Notes: generated by a model from the sequence alone, not told the origin. A stretch of DNA of 64,000 nt from JANMDN01 sp031376285 (GCA_031376285.1 JANMDN010000046.1:95848-159847), one strand, 5' to 3'. Positions 50,491 through 60,369 are shown, counted from the stretch's first letter. A program made the numbers and translations.

Positions 50491-52377
50491 ATGTGTGGCA
50501 TCGCGGGTATCGTGGGCCGGACGGGAGACCCCGCGGCCCTCGCGGCCGATGTTGACCGGATGGTTGCCTGCCTCGAACACCGAGGACCCGACGACGGCGG
50601 GATGACCGCGGGCTCAGGCTGGGCGATCGGCATGCGCAGGCTCGCGGTCCAGGACATCAGCGACGCCGGGCACCAACCGATGCGGCGGGATGGCTGCACG
50701 ATCGTCTTCAACGGCGAGGTCTACAACTTTCCGGAGCTGCGCCGCGAGTTGGAGCAGGCCGGGCACACGTTTACGTCCGGAAGTGACACCGAAGTGGTGC
50801 TGAACGCCCTGATCGAGTGGGGAACCGACGCCCTCGCCCGTTTCAACGGAATGTTCGCGCTCGCGCTGGTGGATGAGCGCGCTGGGCGTCTACTCCTCGC
50901 GCGCGACCGTTTTGGAAAGAAGCCGCTCTTTGTTGCCCGCACGTCCGCGGGTGTGCTGTTTGCAAGCGAGCTGAAGGCCATCCTGGCGGTCGCCGGGTCA
51001 GAACTCCGGCTCGACGCGGACGCGCTGCGCGACTACTTTCGCTTCCAGTACGTCCCTGGCCGCGACGCGATTTTTGAGGACGTCGAGAAGGTCCCGGCGG
51101 CGACATGGTGGACCCTCGACCTGGCGACCGGATCCCGTGTTGCCGAGTCTGAGTTCTGGACGCTTCCCGAAAGTGATCCGAGCCTTCCTGGTCCCAGCCC
51201 GGAGGAGGTTGCTGAGGTTGTCCACGCTGCCGTCGGACGGCGCCTCATCTCAGATGTCCCTGTGGGCGCATTCCTCTCGGGCGGAACGGATTCGAGCCTC
51301 GTCGTCGCCTGCATGGCCCGTCAAGCCGATGATGTTCGAACGTTCTCGATTGGTTTCGATGACCCACGCTACGACGAATCCAGCTACGCGCTTGCCGTCG
51401 CTCGACACCTCGGCACCAACCATACCCACGAGGTCCTCACAGCCGAGCGGGCGCGAGAGCTGCTCGTTGCGCTCGCGTCGATCTACGACGAACCATTTGC
51501 CGACAGCTCAGCGGTCCCAACTCTTGCGGTGTCGCAGCTCGCCCGCCGCGACGTCACGGTCGCACTCTCGGGGGACGGTGGCGACGAGTTCTTTGGCGGG
51601 TACACGCGCTACAAGGCTGCGCGGTTGATGTCGCTTGCGACCAAACTCCCGTCGACTTTGTGGTACGGCCGCCACATCGCAGGCCGAATCCCGCGCGTCG
51701 GTCGGCGGATTGGCCACGGCCTTGGCTTGACCCGAGGGGGTTCGCTTGGCAGTGCCTACCTCGAACTCGTTTCTCTCTGGAAGACGGATGAACTCGCGCG
51801 ACTGATGCCAGGCGACTCCCATGCATCCCGTCGATTCGTCGCATCGATCGACGAAAGGTCTGGCCATCCAGTCGAGCGCCTCATGCGATGCGACGCACGG
51901 ACCTACCTCGTCGATGACATCCTGCAGAAGGTCGACCGAGCCTCGATGTCGGTGAGCCTCGAAGCCCGTAATCCCCTCCTTGATCCTGAGGTGATCGCGA
52001 TCGCCGGCCGCGCTACATCGATCGCGACGACTCACCCGGGTGAAAAGCGCCTCCTTCGCGCCGCGCTCAAACTCCACCTTCCCGCAAGCCTCGTCGACCG
52101 GCCGAAGATGGGCTTCGGTGTTCCGATCGGCGAGTGGCTACGCCGCGAACTGCGTCCGCTCGTCGAAGACCTTGTGCTCGGGCGAACGGGATCCGAGTAC
52201 GACTCTCAGGTGGCGAAGGATCTTTGCCGTGCCCATCTGAGCGGAGCGAGAGATGCGACGCCGCAGGTGTGGAGCCTCGTCGCGTTCGAGCTGTGGCGCG
52301 ACCGATGGTTGCAGTCCGGGCCCTCGCAGGCGAACGGGACGTCGCCTGGCGGGCGATCTGGGAGACTCCTCCCGTGA
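50491..52377 (+). CDS. asnB: AsnB-type glutamine-dependent amidotransferase (2)
   Basis: 628 residues. ATG 50491 places Cys at position 2 (CGIAGIVGRTGD). Glutaminase: CLEHRGPDDGGMTAG, IVFNGEVYNFPELRRELEQA. Synthetase: FLSGGTDSSLVVACMAR and LSGDGGDEFFGGYTRYKAAR; C-terminal PKMGFGVPIGEWLRRELRPL. Paralogous to, and divergent from, the operon holding AsnB 1. A TACCCT hexamer at 50415-50420 could be its -10 with a ~60 nt leader. Presumably amidates a second glycan acid group. Overlaps the next gene as GTGA. Confidence 0.93.
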   Translation: MCGIAGIVGRTGDPAALAADVDRMVACLEHRGPDDGGMTAGSGWAIGMRRLAVQDISDAGHQPMRRDGCTIVFNGEVYNFPELRRELEQAGHTFTSGSDTEVVLNALIEWGTDALARFNGMFALALVDERAGRLLLARDRFGKKPLFVARTSAGVLFASELKAILAVAGSELRLDADALRDYFRFQYVPGRDAIFEDVEKVPAATWWTLDLATGSRVAESEFWTLPESDPSLPGPSPEEVAEVVHAAVGRRLISDVPVGAFLSGGTDSSLVVACMARQADDVRTFSIGFDDPRYDESSYALAVARHLGTNHTHEVLTAERARELLVALASIYDEPFADSSAVPTLAVSQLARRDVTVALSGDGGDEFFGGYTRYKAARLMSLATKLPSTLWYGRHIAGRIPRVGRRIGHGLGLTRGGSLGSAYLELVSLWKTDELARLMPGDSHASRRFVASIDERSGHPVERLMRCDARTYLVDDILQKVDRASMSVSLEARNPLLDPEVIAIAGRATSIATTHPGEKRLLRAALKLHLPASLVDRPKMGFGVPIGEWLRRELRPLVEDLVLGRTGSEYDSQVAKDLCRAHLSGARDATPQVWSLVAFELWRDRWLQSGPSQANGTSPGGRSGRLLP

Positions 52378-53222
52378 ACGATCAACCAACCTACGGTCCG
52401 GGTGCCGCCGAGGTCCTAAAGGACGCGTCGACGCATTTCGCGTTCGGTGATAACTGGTCCAACTACTCCCGGCTCCTGAATGACGACCGCATCTCGGTTG
52501 CAACGGCGGCCCTTGCGCGCTTGGTCGGGCCAGACGGCGTGCGGGGCAAGACGTTTCTCGACATTGGCTGCGGATCCGGTCTGCACAGCCTCGCGGCCTT
52601 GCGGCTTGGCGGAGCGCGGATCCTGTCAACCGACCTCGATCCGATGAGCGTTGCGACAACGAAACGCGTGTTGACCGAGCACCATAGTGACGACAGTTGG
52701 TCGGCGGAGGTGGTTTCGGTCTTTGACCTCGACCCGGTCCGACACGGCACGTTTGACGTGGTCTACTCATGGGGAGTGCTGCACCACACCGGGGCGATGC
52801 ACGAGGCGATCACGAAGGCCGCTGCGATGGTCAATCCGAGAGGGCTTCTCGTCATCGCTCTCTACCGCAAGACCCGACTCTGCGGCTTCTGGCGCGTTGA
52901 GAAACGGATCTACTCTCGTGCGCCTCGCGTCGTGCAGCGCGTGATGCGGTGGATATATCTGCCCTCCTTTGCCCTCATCACAAAGATGACCGGAGGCAAC
53001 TTTCGAGAACACGTACGAGGCTACGAAGAACGAGGGATGGATTTCCACCACGACGTCCACGACTGGCTTGGTGGCTATCCGTATGAGTCAATCGCTACAC
53101 CCGACGTACATCGATATCTTTCTGGGCTCGGTTTCGGGGTCGTGCGTGAGTTCACCGAACCCGGAAAGTCGGGGGTGCTGGGCTCGGGATGCGATGAATA
53201 CGTCTTTCGTAAGTTGCCCTGA
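52374..53222 (+). CDS. Class I SAM-dependent methyltransferase
   Basis: 282 residues; GTG 52374 overlaps the AsnB stop. SAM motifs: KTFLDIGCGSGLHSLAALRL, RILSTDLDPMSVATTKRVL, TFDVVYSWGVLHHTGAMHEA and VNPRGLLVIALYRKTRLCGF. C-terminal HDVHDWLGGYPYESIATPDV resembles 3-demethylubiquinone-like or UbiE/sugar methyltransferases of surface clusters. Coupled to the amidotransferase, so the two may modify the same sugar. Confidence 0.88.
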   Translation: MNDQPTYGPGAAEVLKDASTHFAFGDNWSNYSRLLNDDRISVATAALARLVGPDGVRGKTFLDIGCGSGLHSLAALRLGGARILSTDLDPMSVATTKRVLTEHHSDDSWSAEVVSVFDLDPVRHGTFDVVYSWGVLHHTGAMHEAITKAAAMVNPRGLLVIALYRKTRLCGFWRVEKRIYSRAPRVVQRVMRWIYLPSFALITKMTGGNFREHVRGYEERGMDFHHDVHDWLGGYPYESIATPDVHRYLSGLGFGVVREFTEPGKSGVLGSGCDEYVFRKLP

Positions 53223-53270
53223 TACGGATCCCTTGAGCGCGTCGCTCAGCGAGTCGCGCTGCGAGGAAGG

Positions 53271-54377
53271 ATGAAGGTGACCATCGTGATCGGGGCGTTG
53301 GATCGCGGCGGCTCGGAGCGCCAGGTCGTCGAGTTCGTTCGTGCGGCGCATCCGGAGCACGCGATCGTGAACGTCATCTGTCTCACCGCAGAGGGATCAC
53401 TCGCTCAGGAGATCAGGAACTGTGGTGCCCAGGTGACATGTATCGGGCTCGCAGGCCTCCGAATGCGGTCCGCGTTGGCTCCCCTTCGGCTCGTGCGCGC
53501 CCTCCGTCGTGAGCGACCAGACGTCGTCTATGCCTTTCTGTTTTGGGGCTACACGCTCGCCCTCCCACTTGCAGCCGTCTTCAGTCCGAAGTCGCGCCGC
53601 GTCGAAGGTCGCCGCTCGTTGCCGGATGCGGATACCGCCCAGAGAATCTTCCGCCCGCTGCGGCGTGTCGCAGATCGACTTGCCCATGGGGTTATCGCCA
53701 ACAGTGCTGCCGTCGCGGCGGCGACCGAAGCGGCGAATCCTCGACTTCGCGGACGGGTTCACGTTGTCTCGAACGGCGTCCTGATCCCATCTCTGATGAA
53801 CCGAACACCTGACACGAACAGCCCCCAGCTCATCTGCGTTGCCAACCTCATCGGCTACAAGGGCCACGTCACACTGATCGACGCCCTCGTCATCCTCGTG
53901 AGACGAGGGATACCGTTCCGTTGCCTCCTAGTTGGAGATGGTCCAGAGCGATCGACAATCGAAGGCTCCATCGCCGCAAACGGACTCGGCCATGTCGTCG
54001 AGCTACTTGGGCAACGCGAGGACGTCCCTCTCCTGCTTGACCGCTCAGACCTCGCTGTGCTCCCGTCCTACACAGAGGGGTTGCCGAACGCCGTGCTGGA
54101 GGCCATGGCCCACGGACTCCCGGTGGTCGCCACCGACGTGGGCGGAGTGGGAGAACTGATCGGCGACGACTGCGGGCTGGTCGTTGCGCCGAGGCAGGCG
54201 ACCGCACTCGCTGACGCCCTCGCACGTCTCATTCTCGACCCGATATTGCGGACGGAGCAAGGTACCGCCGGGCGCCGCCGCGCGGAAGCGGACTTTGGCG
54301 TTCGTACCATGCGGGATTCCACGCTCGCCGTGTTTCGCGCACTGATGACGGATTCACGGGTACGTGCGGATGACTGA
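53271..54377 (+). CDS. GT4 family glycosyltransferase
   Basis: 368 residues from ATG 53271 with a strong GAGGAAGG site directly upstream. Features: MKVTIVIGALDRGGSERQVV, RPDVVYAFLFWGYTLALPLA, GVIANSAAVAAATEAANP, QLICVANLIGYKGHVTLIDA and TEGLPNAVLEAMAHGLPVVA. Overlaps the flippase start by 8 bp. Confidence 0.93.
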   Translation: MKVTIVIGALDRGGSERQVVEFVRAAHPEHAIVNVICLTAEGSLAQEIRNCGAQVTCIGLAGLRMRSALAPLRLVRALRRERPDVVYAFLFWGYTLALPLAAVFSPKSRRVEGRRSLPDADTAQRIFRPLRRVADRLAHGVIANSAAVAAATEAANPRLRGRVHVVSNGVLIPSLMNRTPDTNSPQLICVANLIGYKGHVTLIDALVILVRRGIPFRCLLVGDGPERSTIEGSIAANGLGHVVELLGQREDVPLLLDRSDLAVLPSYTEGLPNAVLEAMAHGLPVVATDVGGVGELIGDDCGLVVAPRQATALADALARLILDPILRTEQGTAGRRRAEADFGVRTMRDSTLAVFRALMTDSRVRADD

Positions 54378-55785
54378 TCCCCTGGCCGAGCAGACTTTCG
54401 CCGCCAACTTGGGCGACAACTTCGGAGACGTCGGCCTGTCTGGAGTGACGGAGCCGCCTGGGGCCGCGTCCGAGGCCGCCAAGCCACCTGAACGAGGGTC
54501 AGCCGCGAGAAGTGGCGCTCTCATTCTTGGGTCAAAAGCCGCAAGTGCAATCGTCGGCGTGGGACTCAGTGTCGTTTTGGCCCGAGCACTCGGAACCGAG
54601 GGTCGGGCCGACTACTTCCTCGTCGCGACACTCGCCGCCGCGGTGTTTGCCGTCTGCGCGCTCAGCCAGGATCAGGCCATCGCGTGGGCGTTGGCGGAAG
54701 TTACGTCAAACGTACGTCGAGTCGTCCGCGCCCTGATTCCGATCGTCGCGTCGCTCGCTGCCGGAGGCGCGGTCGTGTACCTCATCGTGGCGTTCCCCGT
54801 TGGAGTACTATCCGCGGTTCCCCGCGGAGCTGCGATCGCCGGTGCGGTGTTGGTTCCGTTGGCGACCATCCGGCTCGTCCTTGACGGCCTGCTCTACGCC
54901 TCCGAGCGTGGGAGCATCGCGAGCTTCTCGGCGCTCATCGCAGCAGTCGTCCAACTCATCGCAGTCGGAGTTGTCTGGGCAGTCGGGAACCTTGATCCGA
55001 CAGCGGTGATCGTGACATCGGCGATCGGCATGGGCGCGGGCATCCTCGCGTGCGGCGGGGCGCTCAGGCAATTGATGCGTGACCGCCCAGACAGGGCGGG
55101 CTCGCTTCAACCCAGAGATCTCGTTCGCGTTGGTCTTGCAAATCATGCAGGCCTGATCGCGCTGTGGCTCGCGCTAAGGGCGGACGTTTTCATCGTGGCA
55201 GCGCTTGTCTCAAGGGATCGGCTTGGCGTCTATACCCTCGCGCTCACACTCGGAGAGATCCTTCTCCTGATGACCGACTCATTGGCTCAAACCGCCATGG
55301 GGCAGCAGGTTTCGCGTTCCAGGAAGGACGGGGCACTCCTCAGCGTCGCGGTTGCGGCGGACTCCGCCCGGCTGGCAGTCGTGCAATTTCTCGGGCTCGT
55401 GATCGTCGGCTGGCCACTCATTCGCTTCGTCTTCGGGGCTGAATGGGTCGATGCATATCCTGTCCTCATCGCCCTTGGTCCAGGACTTGCGGGGTATGCG
55501 TACCTCAGACCCCTTGGCGTGGCGTTCGTGCGGGCAGGGCGGGCGCGCGAACGCGCAATCGCGCTGGGTGCCGCCGGACTCGTCAACGTGTTTGGCACCT
55601 GGTTGCTCGTTTCGCGTATTGGCATCATCGGCGGCGGGATTGCCTCCACGGCCGGATATCTCATCGGCGCGGGGATCCTCGCATCGCGATCGGTCGAGTC
55701 AGTTGGACAGCCCCCGTGGGCGCGAAGCATTCTGCTTCCGCGCGTCATATCGTGGGCGCGAACGACGCGAAGTCGGTCGCGATGA
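54370..55785 (+). CDS. Wzx-type flippase (2)
   Basis: 471 residues from ATG 54370 (GTG 54364 possible). A ~45-residue hydrophilic N-terminus precedes ~12-14 membrane helices; pattern GALILGSKAASAIVGVGLSV, LARALGTEGRADYFLVATLA, NHAGLIALWLALRADVFIVA, GVYTLALTLGEILLLMTDSL. MOP superfamily lipid-linked oligosaccharide flippase, diverged from flippase 1. Together with the downstream ligase it suggests a complete Wzx/Wzy-type route. Confidence 0.9.
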   Translation: MTDPLAEQTFAANLGDNFGDVGLSGVTEPPGAASEAAKPPERGSAARSGALILGSKAASAIVGVGLSVVLARALGTEGRADYFLVATLAAAVFAVCALSQDQAIAWALAEVTSNVRRVVRALIPIVASLAAGGAVVYLIVAFPVGVLSAVPRGAAIAGAVLVPLATIRLVLDGLLYASERGSIASFSALIAAVVQLIAVGVVWAVGNLDPTAVIVTSAIGMGAGILACGGALRQLMRDRPDRAGSLQPRDLVRVGLANHAGLIALWLALRADVFIVAALVSRDRLGVYTLALTLGEILLLMTDSLAQTAMGQQVSRSRKDGALLSVAVAADSARLAVVQFLGLVIVGWPLIRFVFGAEWVDAYPVLIALGPGLAGYAYLRPLGVAFVRAGRARERAIALGAAGLVNVFGTWLLVSRIGIIGGGIASTAGYLIGAGILASRSVESVGQPPWARSILLPRVISWARTTRSRSR

Positions 55786-57497
55786 GCGCGAGCCCCGGAC
55801 GGCTTTGGGGCTGGCTTCCTGCCGCCTCGATCCTCGTCGCGCTCGCAGCGGTGCCGTTCTGGAATCGGTCCCCTGGCCTCCCCGATCAGGCGTACCTCGG
55901 GCGCGCGGCGGTCGCACTCTTGGTCGTCGCCGCAGCGAGCCAGTGGCGCGCCCTCGCAGCCACTCGCCAACACCTGCGCCCTGACGCCGCGATCGTGGCA
56001 ATCCTCGCCGTCCTCGCACTGTCGGCCTGGGCTGTTTCGAGAGCGGTTGCCGTGGGGTGTATCCGCTGTAGCGGGAGCGCGGCGGGCCTGGTGGAGTTTT
56101 CGGTGGCGGCAACACTCGTGATGATTCTCGCTACCGCGGACCCCCGGGTTCGTCAAGTTGCGATTCCGGCCACGCTGCTGCCCTCGCTTCTTGCCATCCT
56201 GACCGCCGGGCCGGCGGTGCTTCGCTTCTGGCACCCGAGCGGTGAACTCGGCGATGGACGCCTCAGCGGCGTGTACGGCAACCCAAACCTGCTCGGGTTT
56301 ATCGTCGCCTGCGGCGTGCCGGTTCTCTTCGCCCTCGACGCGGATGGCAAGGCATGGCGAGTTGCGCGAGTGGTCGGCGTCGCCGTCGCAAGCGCGGTGA
56401 TTCTCATGACGTTTTCGCGCTCGGCGATCCTCATGGCGTTCGTCGGGACGTTTGTGGTGCTGTTCGGGAAAGCCCGATCGCGGAGCGCGGTCCTCAGGAC
56501 CGGCCTTGGCTGCCTCATGACCGGTGCCGCGTTGATCGCGTCGTACCCCTCATTCCAATCCTGGCGCGAGGACGTCAGCTTCCGATCCCTTCGCGATGCC
56601 GCTCTCGCAGAAGACGGATCTGGTTGGGATCGCGGCCGGCGTGGGCCCATTTCGCAAGGGCCGTCCGAGATCAGGATCGTCGACGACTTGGGTCGTAAGG
56701 CGCTTGAGGTTCGAGCCGACCGAGCCAACGAGGGAGTGAGCTTTGAGTGGGGCTCGCTGCCGAGGGACCGCCGCTACACCCTCGTCGTCCGCGTCCGCTC
56801 ATCGGGAGCGCCCACGGTCGTCCAGGCCGCGCTGGGTGATCTGGCTGCCGGGCAAAAGTCCGCAGCAGTCGACGTACACCTCGGAGGCGTGCCCCAAGAG
56901 ATACGACTCGACTGGAATCCAGCGAACGCACCGGCGCGAGCTCGTGCTTATGTCTTCTTCCCCGACGGGCCGGGGACGATTCGGGTTTCTGCCTTCCTCC
57001 TTGAGGGTTCAGATCCCACCGCAGGCGGGGCCGTGCGTCTTGTAGCCGCCGCACCGATGGCCCTCAAAGGTCCACCGGGCGCCGACCAACTGCGACGCCG
57101 CTTCGCCGATGCTGAGGAAGACTACGCGGCCTCCCGCGCGGAGGGACTGCGCCTCGCGCTGCGCGCGATTCAGTCCCGCCCACTCCTTGGAATCGGCTGG
57201 GAGCAATTCCCGTCATACGCCGAACGCCAGAGCCGCTACGGCCTTCTGGCGACTCACAACGAGTATGCGCGGTTCGCTGCTGAGCTCGGAGTGCCCGGTT
57301 TTCTACTCCTCGTGACGGCACTGACTGCCACAGCACTGGCTGCTCGACGTCACCCAAAAACATTGACAAGCCTCGCCGCGGTTGGCCTTGGAGTCACCTC
57401 AGCTGTCGGCCTCGCGTTTAGTAACGCGCTCGTGTCTCCGAGCCTCTCGTTGCCGCTTGCCGTCGCGGTTGGCTGGGTCTGCCGCAGGGATCAATAG
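55782..57497 (+). CDS. O-antigen ligase/polymerase with inserted beta-rich domain
   Basis: 571 residues from ATG 55782 (ATGA overlap with flippase 2). Membrane helices occupy ~10-265 and ~500-565. Wzy_C/ligase motifs: GVYGNPNLLGFIVACGVPVL (163-182), TFSRSAILMAF, RPLLGIGWEQFPSY, ATHNEYARFAAELGVPGFLL. Between helices lies a ~140-residue insert (~285-425) with Trp/Val/Arg-rich strands (KALEVRADRANEGVSFEWGS, YTLVVRVRSSGAPTVVQAAL, RIRVSAFLLEG-type end). It resembles a carbohydrate-binding beta-sandwich in the big periplasmic loop. Joins or polymerises glycan outside the membrane. Confidence 0.88.
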   Translation: MSASPGRLWGWLPAASILVALAAVPFWNRSPGLPDQAYLGRAAVALLVVAAASQWRALAATRQHLRPDAAIVAILAVLALSAWAVSRAVAVGCIRCSGSAAGLVEFSVAATLVMILATADPRVRQVAIPATLLPSLLAILTAGPAVLRFWHPSGELGDGRLSGVYGNPNLLGFIVACGVPVLFALDADGKAWRVARVVGVAVASAVILMTFSRSAILMAFVGTFVVLFGKARSRSAVLRTGLGCLMTGAALIASYPSFQSWREDVSFRSLRDAALAEDGSGWDRGRRGPISQGPSEIRIVDDLGRKALEVRADRANEGVSFEWGSLPRDRRYTLVVRVRSSGAPTVVQAALGDLAAGQKSAAVDVHLGGVPQEIRLDWNPANAPARARAYVFFPDGPGTIRVSAFLLEGSDPTAGGAVRLVAAAPMALKGPPGADQLRRRFADAEEDYAASRAEGLRLALRAIQSRPLLGIGWEQFPSYAERQSRYGLLATHNEYARFAAELGVPGFLLLVTALTATALAARRHPKTLTSLAAVGLGVTSAVGLAFSNALVSPSLSLPLAVAVGWVCRRDQ

Positions 57498-57596
57498 GGC
57501 GCGGCTTGTTGGGTTCCGAGGGTTCCGGCATGATCCGGCGATGCCGAATCGCAAGCCACCTGCCAATGTTTCGCCCCTCGGTTTCGCCAGGCCCCG

Positions 57597-58304
57597 ATGA
57601 CTGAACACTGGCAGGGATACATCTTTGACGGCATTGAGCGTGGTGGCGGTCCGATCCCGTTTGGACTGACGCAGTGGGACTTTCTCTCGCCCGTCACTCG
57701 AGCGATCCAACAGGCACTACCGGCCGGTGGGCGTGTCCTCGACGTCGGATGCGGTGCGGGTGTCTACACGGCGCTTCTCAACCATCACGGATTCGACGTC
57801 CTCGGCGTCGACCAAGACGACGCAATCGTCGGCCTCGCACGAAAAAACGCCGAGTACCTGCGATCGGAGGCGCAGATTGAGCAGGGTGACGCCTTCGATC
57901 TGGGAAACCATCACGGGAAGTTCGACCTGGCCTTCTCGCTCGGTGTGGTCGAACATTTTGACGCGGACGTAACCGTCGAGTTGCTGCGAGAGCAGGCGTG
58001 TTGTGCGCCCATCGTGGTCGTGGTTGTCCCAACGCGTCTGACGCACCACACCGGGCCAGTCACCGACGAACGCTTCTATCGCCGTGAACAGGTCTCCGGC
58101 CTTGTGCGGCGCGCGGGCATGAGCGTCGAGTCGTCAATTATCTTTGGCGATGTCCCGACCACAGTCGGGAGGGTCATGCGCTGGGCCGTTCCGAAGGTCG
58201 CGGCGAACGCGATCGCTCGAATCACGACATTCGGCATGGGCATTTGCTGCGTCGGACGAGCGGCCACCCCGCCGCCGAGATCTCGCCCCGCGACAACCGA
58301 TTAG
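57597..58304 (+). CDS. Class I SAM-dependent methyltransferase
   Basis: 235 residues. SAM motifs: GRVLDVGCGAGVYTALLNHH, VLGVDQDDAIVGLARKN, FDLAFSLGVVEHFDADVTV; C-terminal ERFYRREQVSGLVRRAGMSV. Resembles the methyltransferases seen beside other glycan genes in this window. A 99 bp gap separates it from the ligase; no strong ribosome site is seen. Its 3' end abuts the convergent GT-C gene (1 bp). Confidence 0.85.
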   Translation: MTEHWQGYIFDGIERGGGPIPFGLTQWDFLSPVTRAIQQALPAGGRVLDVGCGAGVYTALLNHHGFDVLGVDQDDAIVGLARKNAEYLRSEAQIEQGDAFDLGNHHGKFDLAFSLGVVEHFDADVTVELLREQACCAPIVVVVVPTRLTHHTGPVTDERFYRREQVSGLVRRAGMSVESSIIFGDVPTTVGRVMRWAVPKVAANAIARITTFGMGICCVGRAATPPPRSRPATTD

Positions 58305-58305
58305 A

Positions 58306-60285
58306 TTAGATGACGTCGGGAAAGATCACCGGCGGAAGCTGAACGCTGATCTGGCGCGGATCGGTCGGCCCCGCGGTCACGGTCGGTGTGGCCCTGACCG
58401 TGAGTTCAAACGGTCGAGGCGGAAGAGGCACGACGAGTTCACGGGAGACGTTCGGGGGGATGATCCAGGCTCGCTTGAACGAGCCGAGACGAACCGTGAT
58501 TCGGTGCGGGGCGTTGATGGCCGGATTTCGGGTGTCGACCACGAGCCGCATCGGTCCGCGTGACTGAATGGCACCATCGAACCTGCGGATCGTGAGGTTC
58601 TCGCCGATCCATCCATCCCTGAAGCGGCCGGTGACCGAACCCGCGATCACCGCGCGTTGGCCACTCAGGCCGACGAGGCGGTCGTCGGTCCCACTCAGGA
58701 CGTAGTACGCACCCAAAGGCGCGACGATCTGCTTCCCGCGCATCGTCAGGAGCTCCGTGTGAAGCACCAGGCCGCCGCGTGCGACTGGGAAGGTCTGGGT
58801 CGCGTCGGCGGCAAGCTGACGCCCAGCGATGCCCAGGCTCGCGCCACCCAGTGCCCCAACGTAGTCGTGGATGCTTCGATTCCAGAAGTAGAGGAGTTCC
58901 AGACCGTTCAGATCGGTGATATCGGGTGAGGTCAGGATGGTCACCCTCCGACCGTCCGCCGCACGATCGACCCAGCCCCGTTCAGGTTGGAACCAAACCG
59001 TCGCCACCGACTGGGCAACGGCATGGTCACCGCGGTAGGCGTAGCTCCCGGCAACTGCCGTGATCGCGCCAGCAGCCAGGAGAAGCACGGCGCGTGCCTG
59101 GGCAAGCATGAGAAGTGGCACCGCCAACACGGCGATCACCATCAGCAGGGTCGAGGTTCCAGAGGTCGACCTGCCGATGTGCCAAAACCATGAGAGACCG
59201 GGGTTTTCGGTGAGGATTGGACCCGCGGCCACCTTCGGCAGCGAAAGCGACCAAATCACCGGGCAGAGCGCAATCCCGCCCGCGAGCGCTGCGCGGATTC
59301 GGAGCCGCCCGCACCAACCTGCGAGGGCGACCATCGCGAGGGGTTCCAGGTAGATGAGGTTGCGCTCTTCGACTGCCGTCAGTGAGATCGGGATCGTCGA
59401 GGCCTTCCGTGCCGTGTATGCGACAAAGGCGAGACCAAACACGAGCGCAACCGCCGAGAAGGCCGAGCGGGCGCGATCAGAATTCCCAAGGTCTTGCAGC
59501 GAACCGACAAGCGCCACCATCGGCACGACGGCGACCGCCAGGGACGCCGCGGCCAACGACCGAACCCCAGCGCCGAGATCCAGATATGAGGTCCGCTGGG
59601 CGACGGTGCCGGCCGCGACGAGCGCCGCGAGTGCGGTGGCCGACGCTATCCAGGTCGCTCCCTGCCGAGGGTGGGATCGGACGTGCCGTGCAACCCAATC
59701 TGTTCCGAGCGCCACGACAACGGCCGCGGGAATCACGACAAGCTCGCCACGCATACCGATGCCAGCGATGCACGCGGCGGCGAGACCAAGACCCATGCGG
59801 AGATTCGGTCGCTCGATGAAGCGGACCGAAAGGTAGGCGGCGGCCATCGCGGCAGGCAGCGCGAATGGCTCCTGCATCAGGGTCGATCCGTAGATCGCGG
59901 CGGGTATCAGCACGGCCCCAGCCGACGCCAAAAGGGCGGCCCAGGTTGGTGAGAAATTGCGCGCGAGGAGATAGGTGGGGACGGCCGTGAGCGCGAAGAA
60001 CAGGCAGCTCGTCGCCTTACTCAGCTCAAAGGCGACGCCAACGTCGTGAACGCTCCATGCCGGCGCGAGCAGATAGGACTGCAGGGATTCCTGCCAGATG
60101 TGCTCGCCACGAACGGTCGCCTTGCCGGTCTCGGCGACAGCCCGGGCGAAGGCCGCGTAGCGGTTCTCGTCGGGGAAGATCCACGGCGTGACACGCTGAC
60201 GCGCCTGGAGGTAGTGGTAGGACGTCGCTGCCGCGACGATCGCCGCGACGAGCCACCAGGGCGAGAGCTTGAGTCGCCGCAGCAC
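58306..60285 (-). CDS. GT-C-like multi-spanning membrane glycosyltransferase (paralogue 2)
   Basis: 659 residues from GTG 60285 (6 nt after TAGGCT). About 12 membrane helices. First periplasmic loop TPWIFPDENRYAAFARAVAE keeps the acidic GT-C-type motif also seen in the 30428-32554 protein (APWIFGDEFLYIESARSLAE). A soluble C-terminal beta-domain (~470-659; VVDTRNPAINAPHRITVRLG) closes it. Same layout as paralogue 1, so the two are likely ancient duplicates with different sugar specificities. Uses a polyprenyl-phosphate sugar donor (inference). Confidence 0.82.
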   Translation of the reverse strand: MLRRLKLSPWWLVAAIVAAATSYHYLQARQRVTPWIFPDENRYAAFARAVAETGKATVRGEHIWQESLQSYLLAPAWSVHDVGVAFELSKATSCLFFALTAVPTYLLARNFSPTWAALLASAGAVLIPAAIYGSTLMQEPFALPAAMAAAYLSVRFIERPNLRMGLGLAAACIAGIGMRGELVVIPAAVVVALGTDWVARHVRSHPRQGATWIASATALAALVAAGTVAQRTSYLDLGAGVRSLAAASLAVAVVPMVALVGSLQDLGNSDRARSAFSAVALVFGLAFVAYTARKASTIPISLTAVEERNLIYLEPLAMVALAGWCGRLRIRAALAGGIALCPVIWSLSLPKVAAGPILTENPGLSWFWHIGRSTSGTSTLLMVIAVLAVPLLMLAQARAVLLLAAGAITAVAGSYAYRGDHAVAQSVATVWFQPERGWVDRAADGRRVTILTSPDITDLNGLELLYFWNRSIHDYVGALGGASLGIAGRQLAADATQTFPVARGGLVLHTELLTMRGKQIVAPLGAYYVLSGTDDRLVGLSGQRAVIAGSVTGRFRDGWIGENLTIRRFDGAIQSRGPMRLVVDTRNPAINAPHRITVRLGSFKRAWIIPPNVSRELVVPLPPRPFELTVRATPTVTAGPTDPRQISVQLPPVIFPDVI

Positions 60286-60291
60286 CCAGGA

Positions 60292-60297
60292 AGCCTA
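60292..60297 (-). promoter_or_regulatory. -10 element for GT-C paralogue 2
   Basis: TAGGCT on the minus strand, 6 nt before GTG 60285; no Shine-Dalgarno. Back-to-back with 60370-60375. Confidence 0.45.
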
Positions 60298-60369
60298 TCT
60301 ACGCGCTTTTCGATGTGGTGACCCGGCCTGCCGAACACTTCGGCACGGGTCGGCACAGGACGGAGCGGC

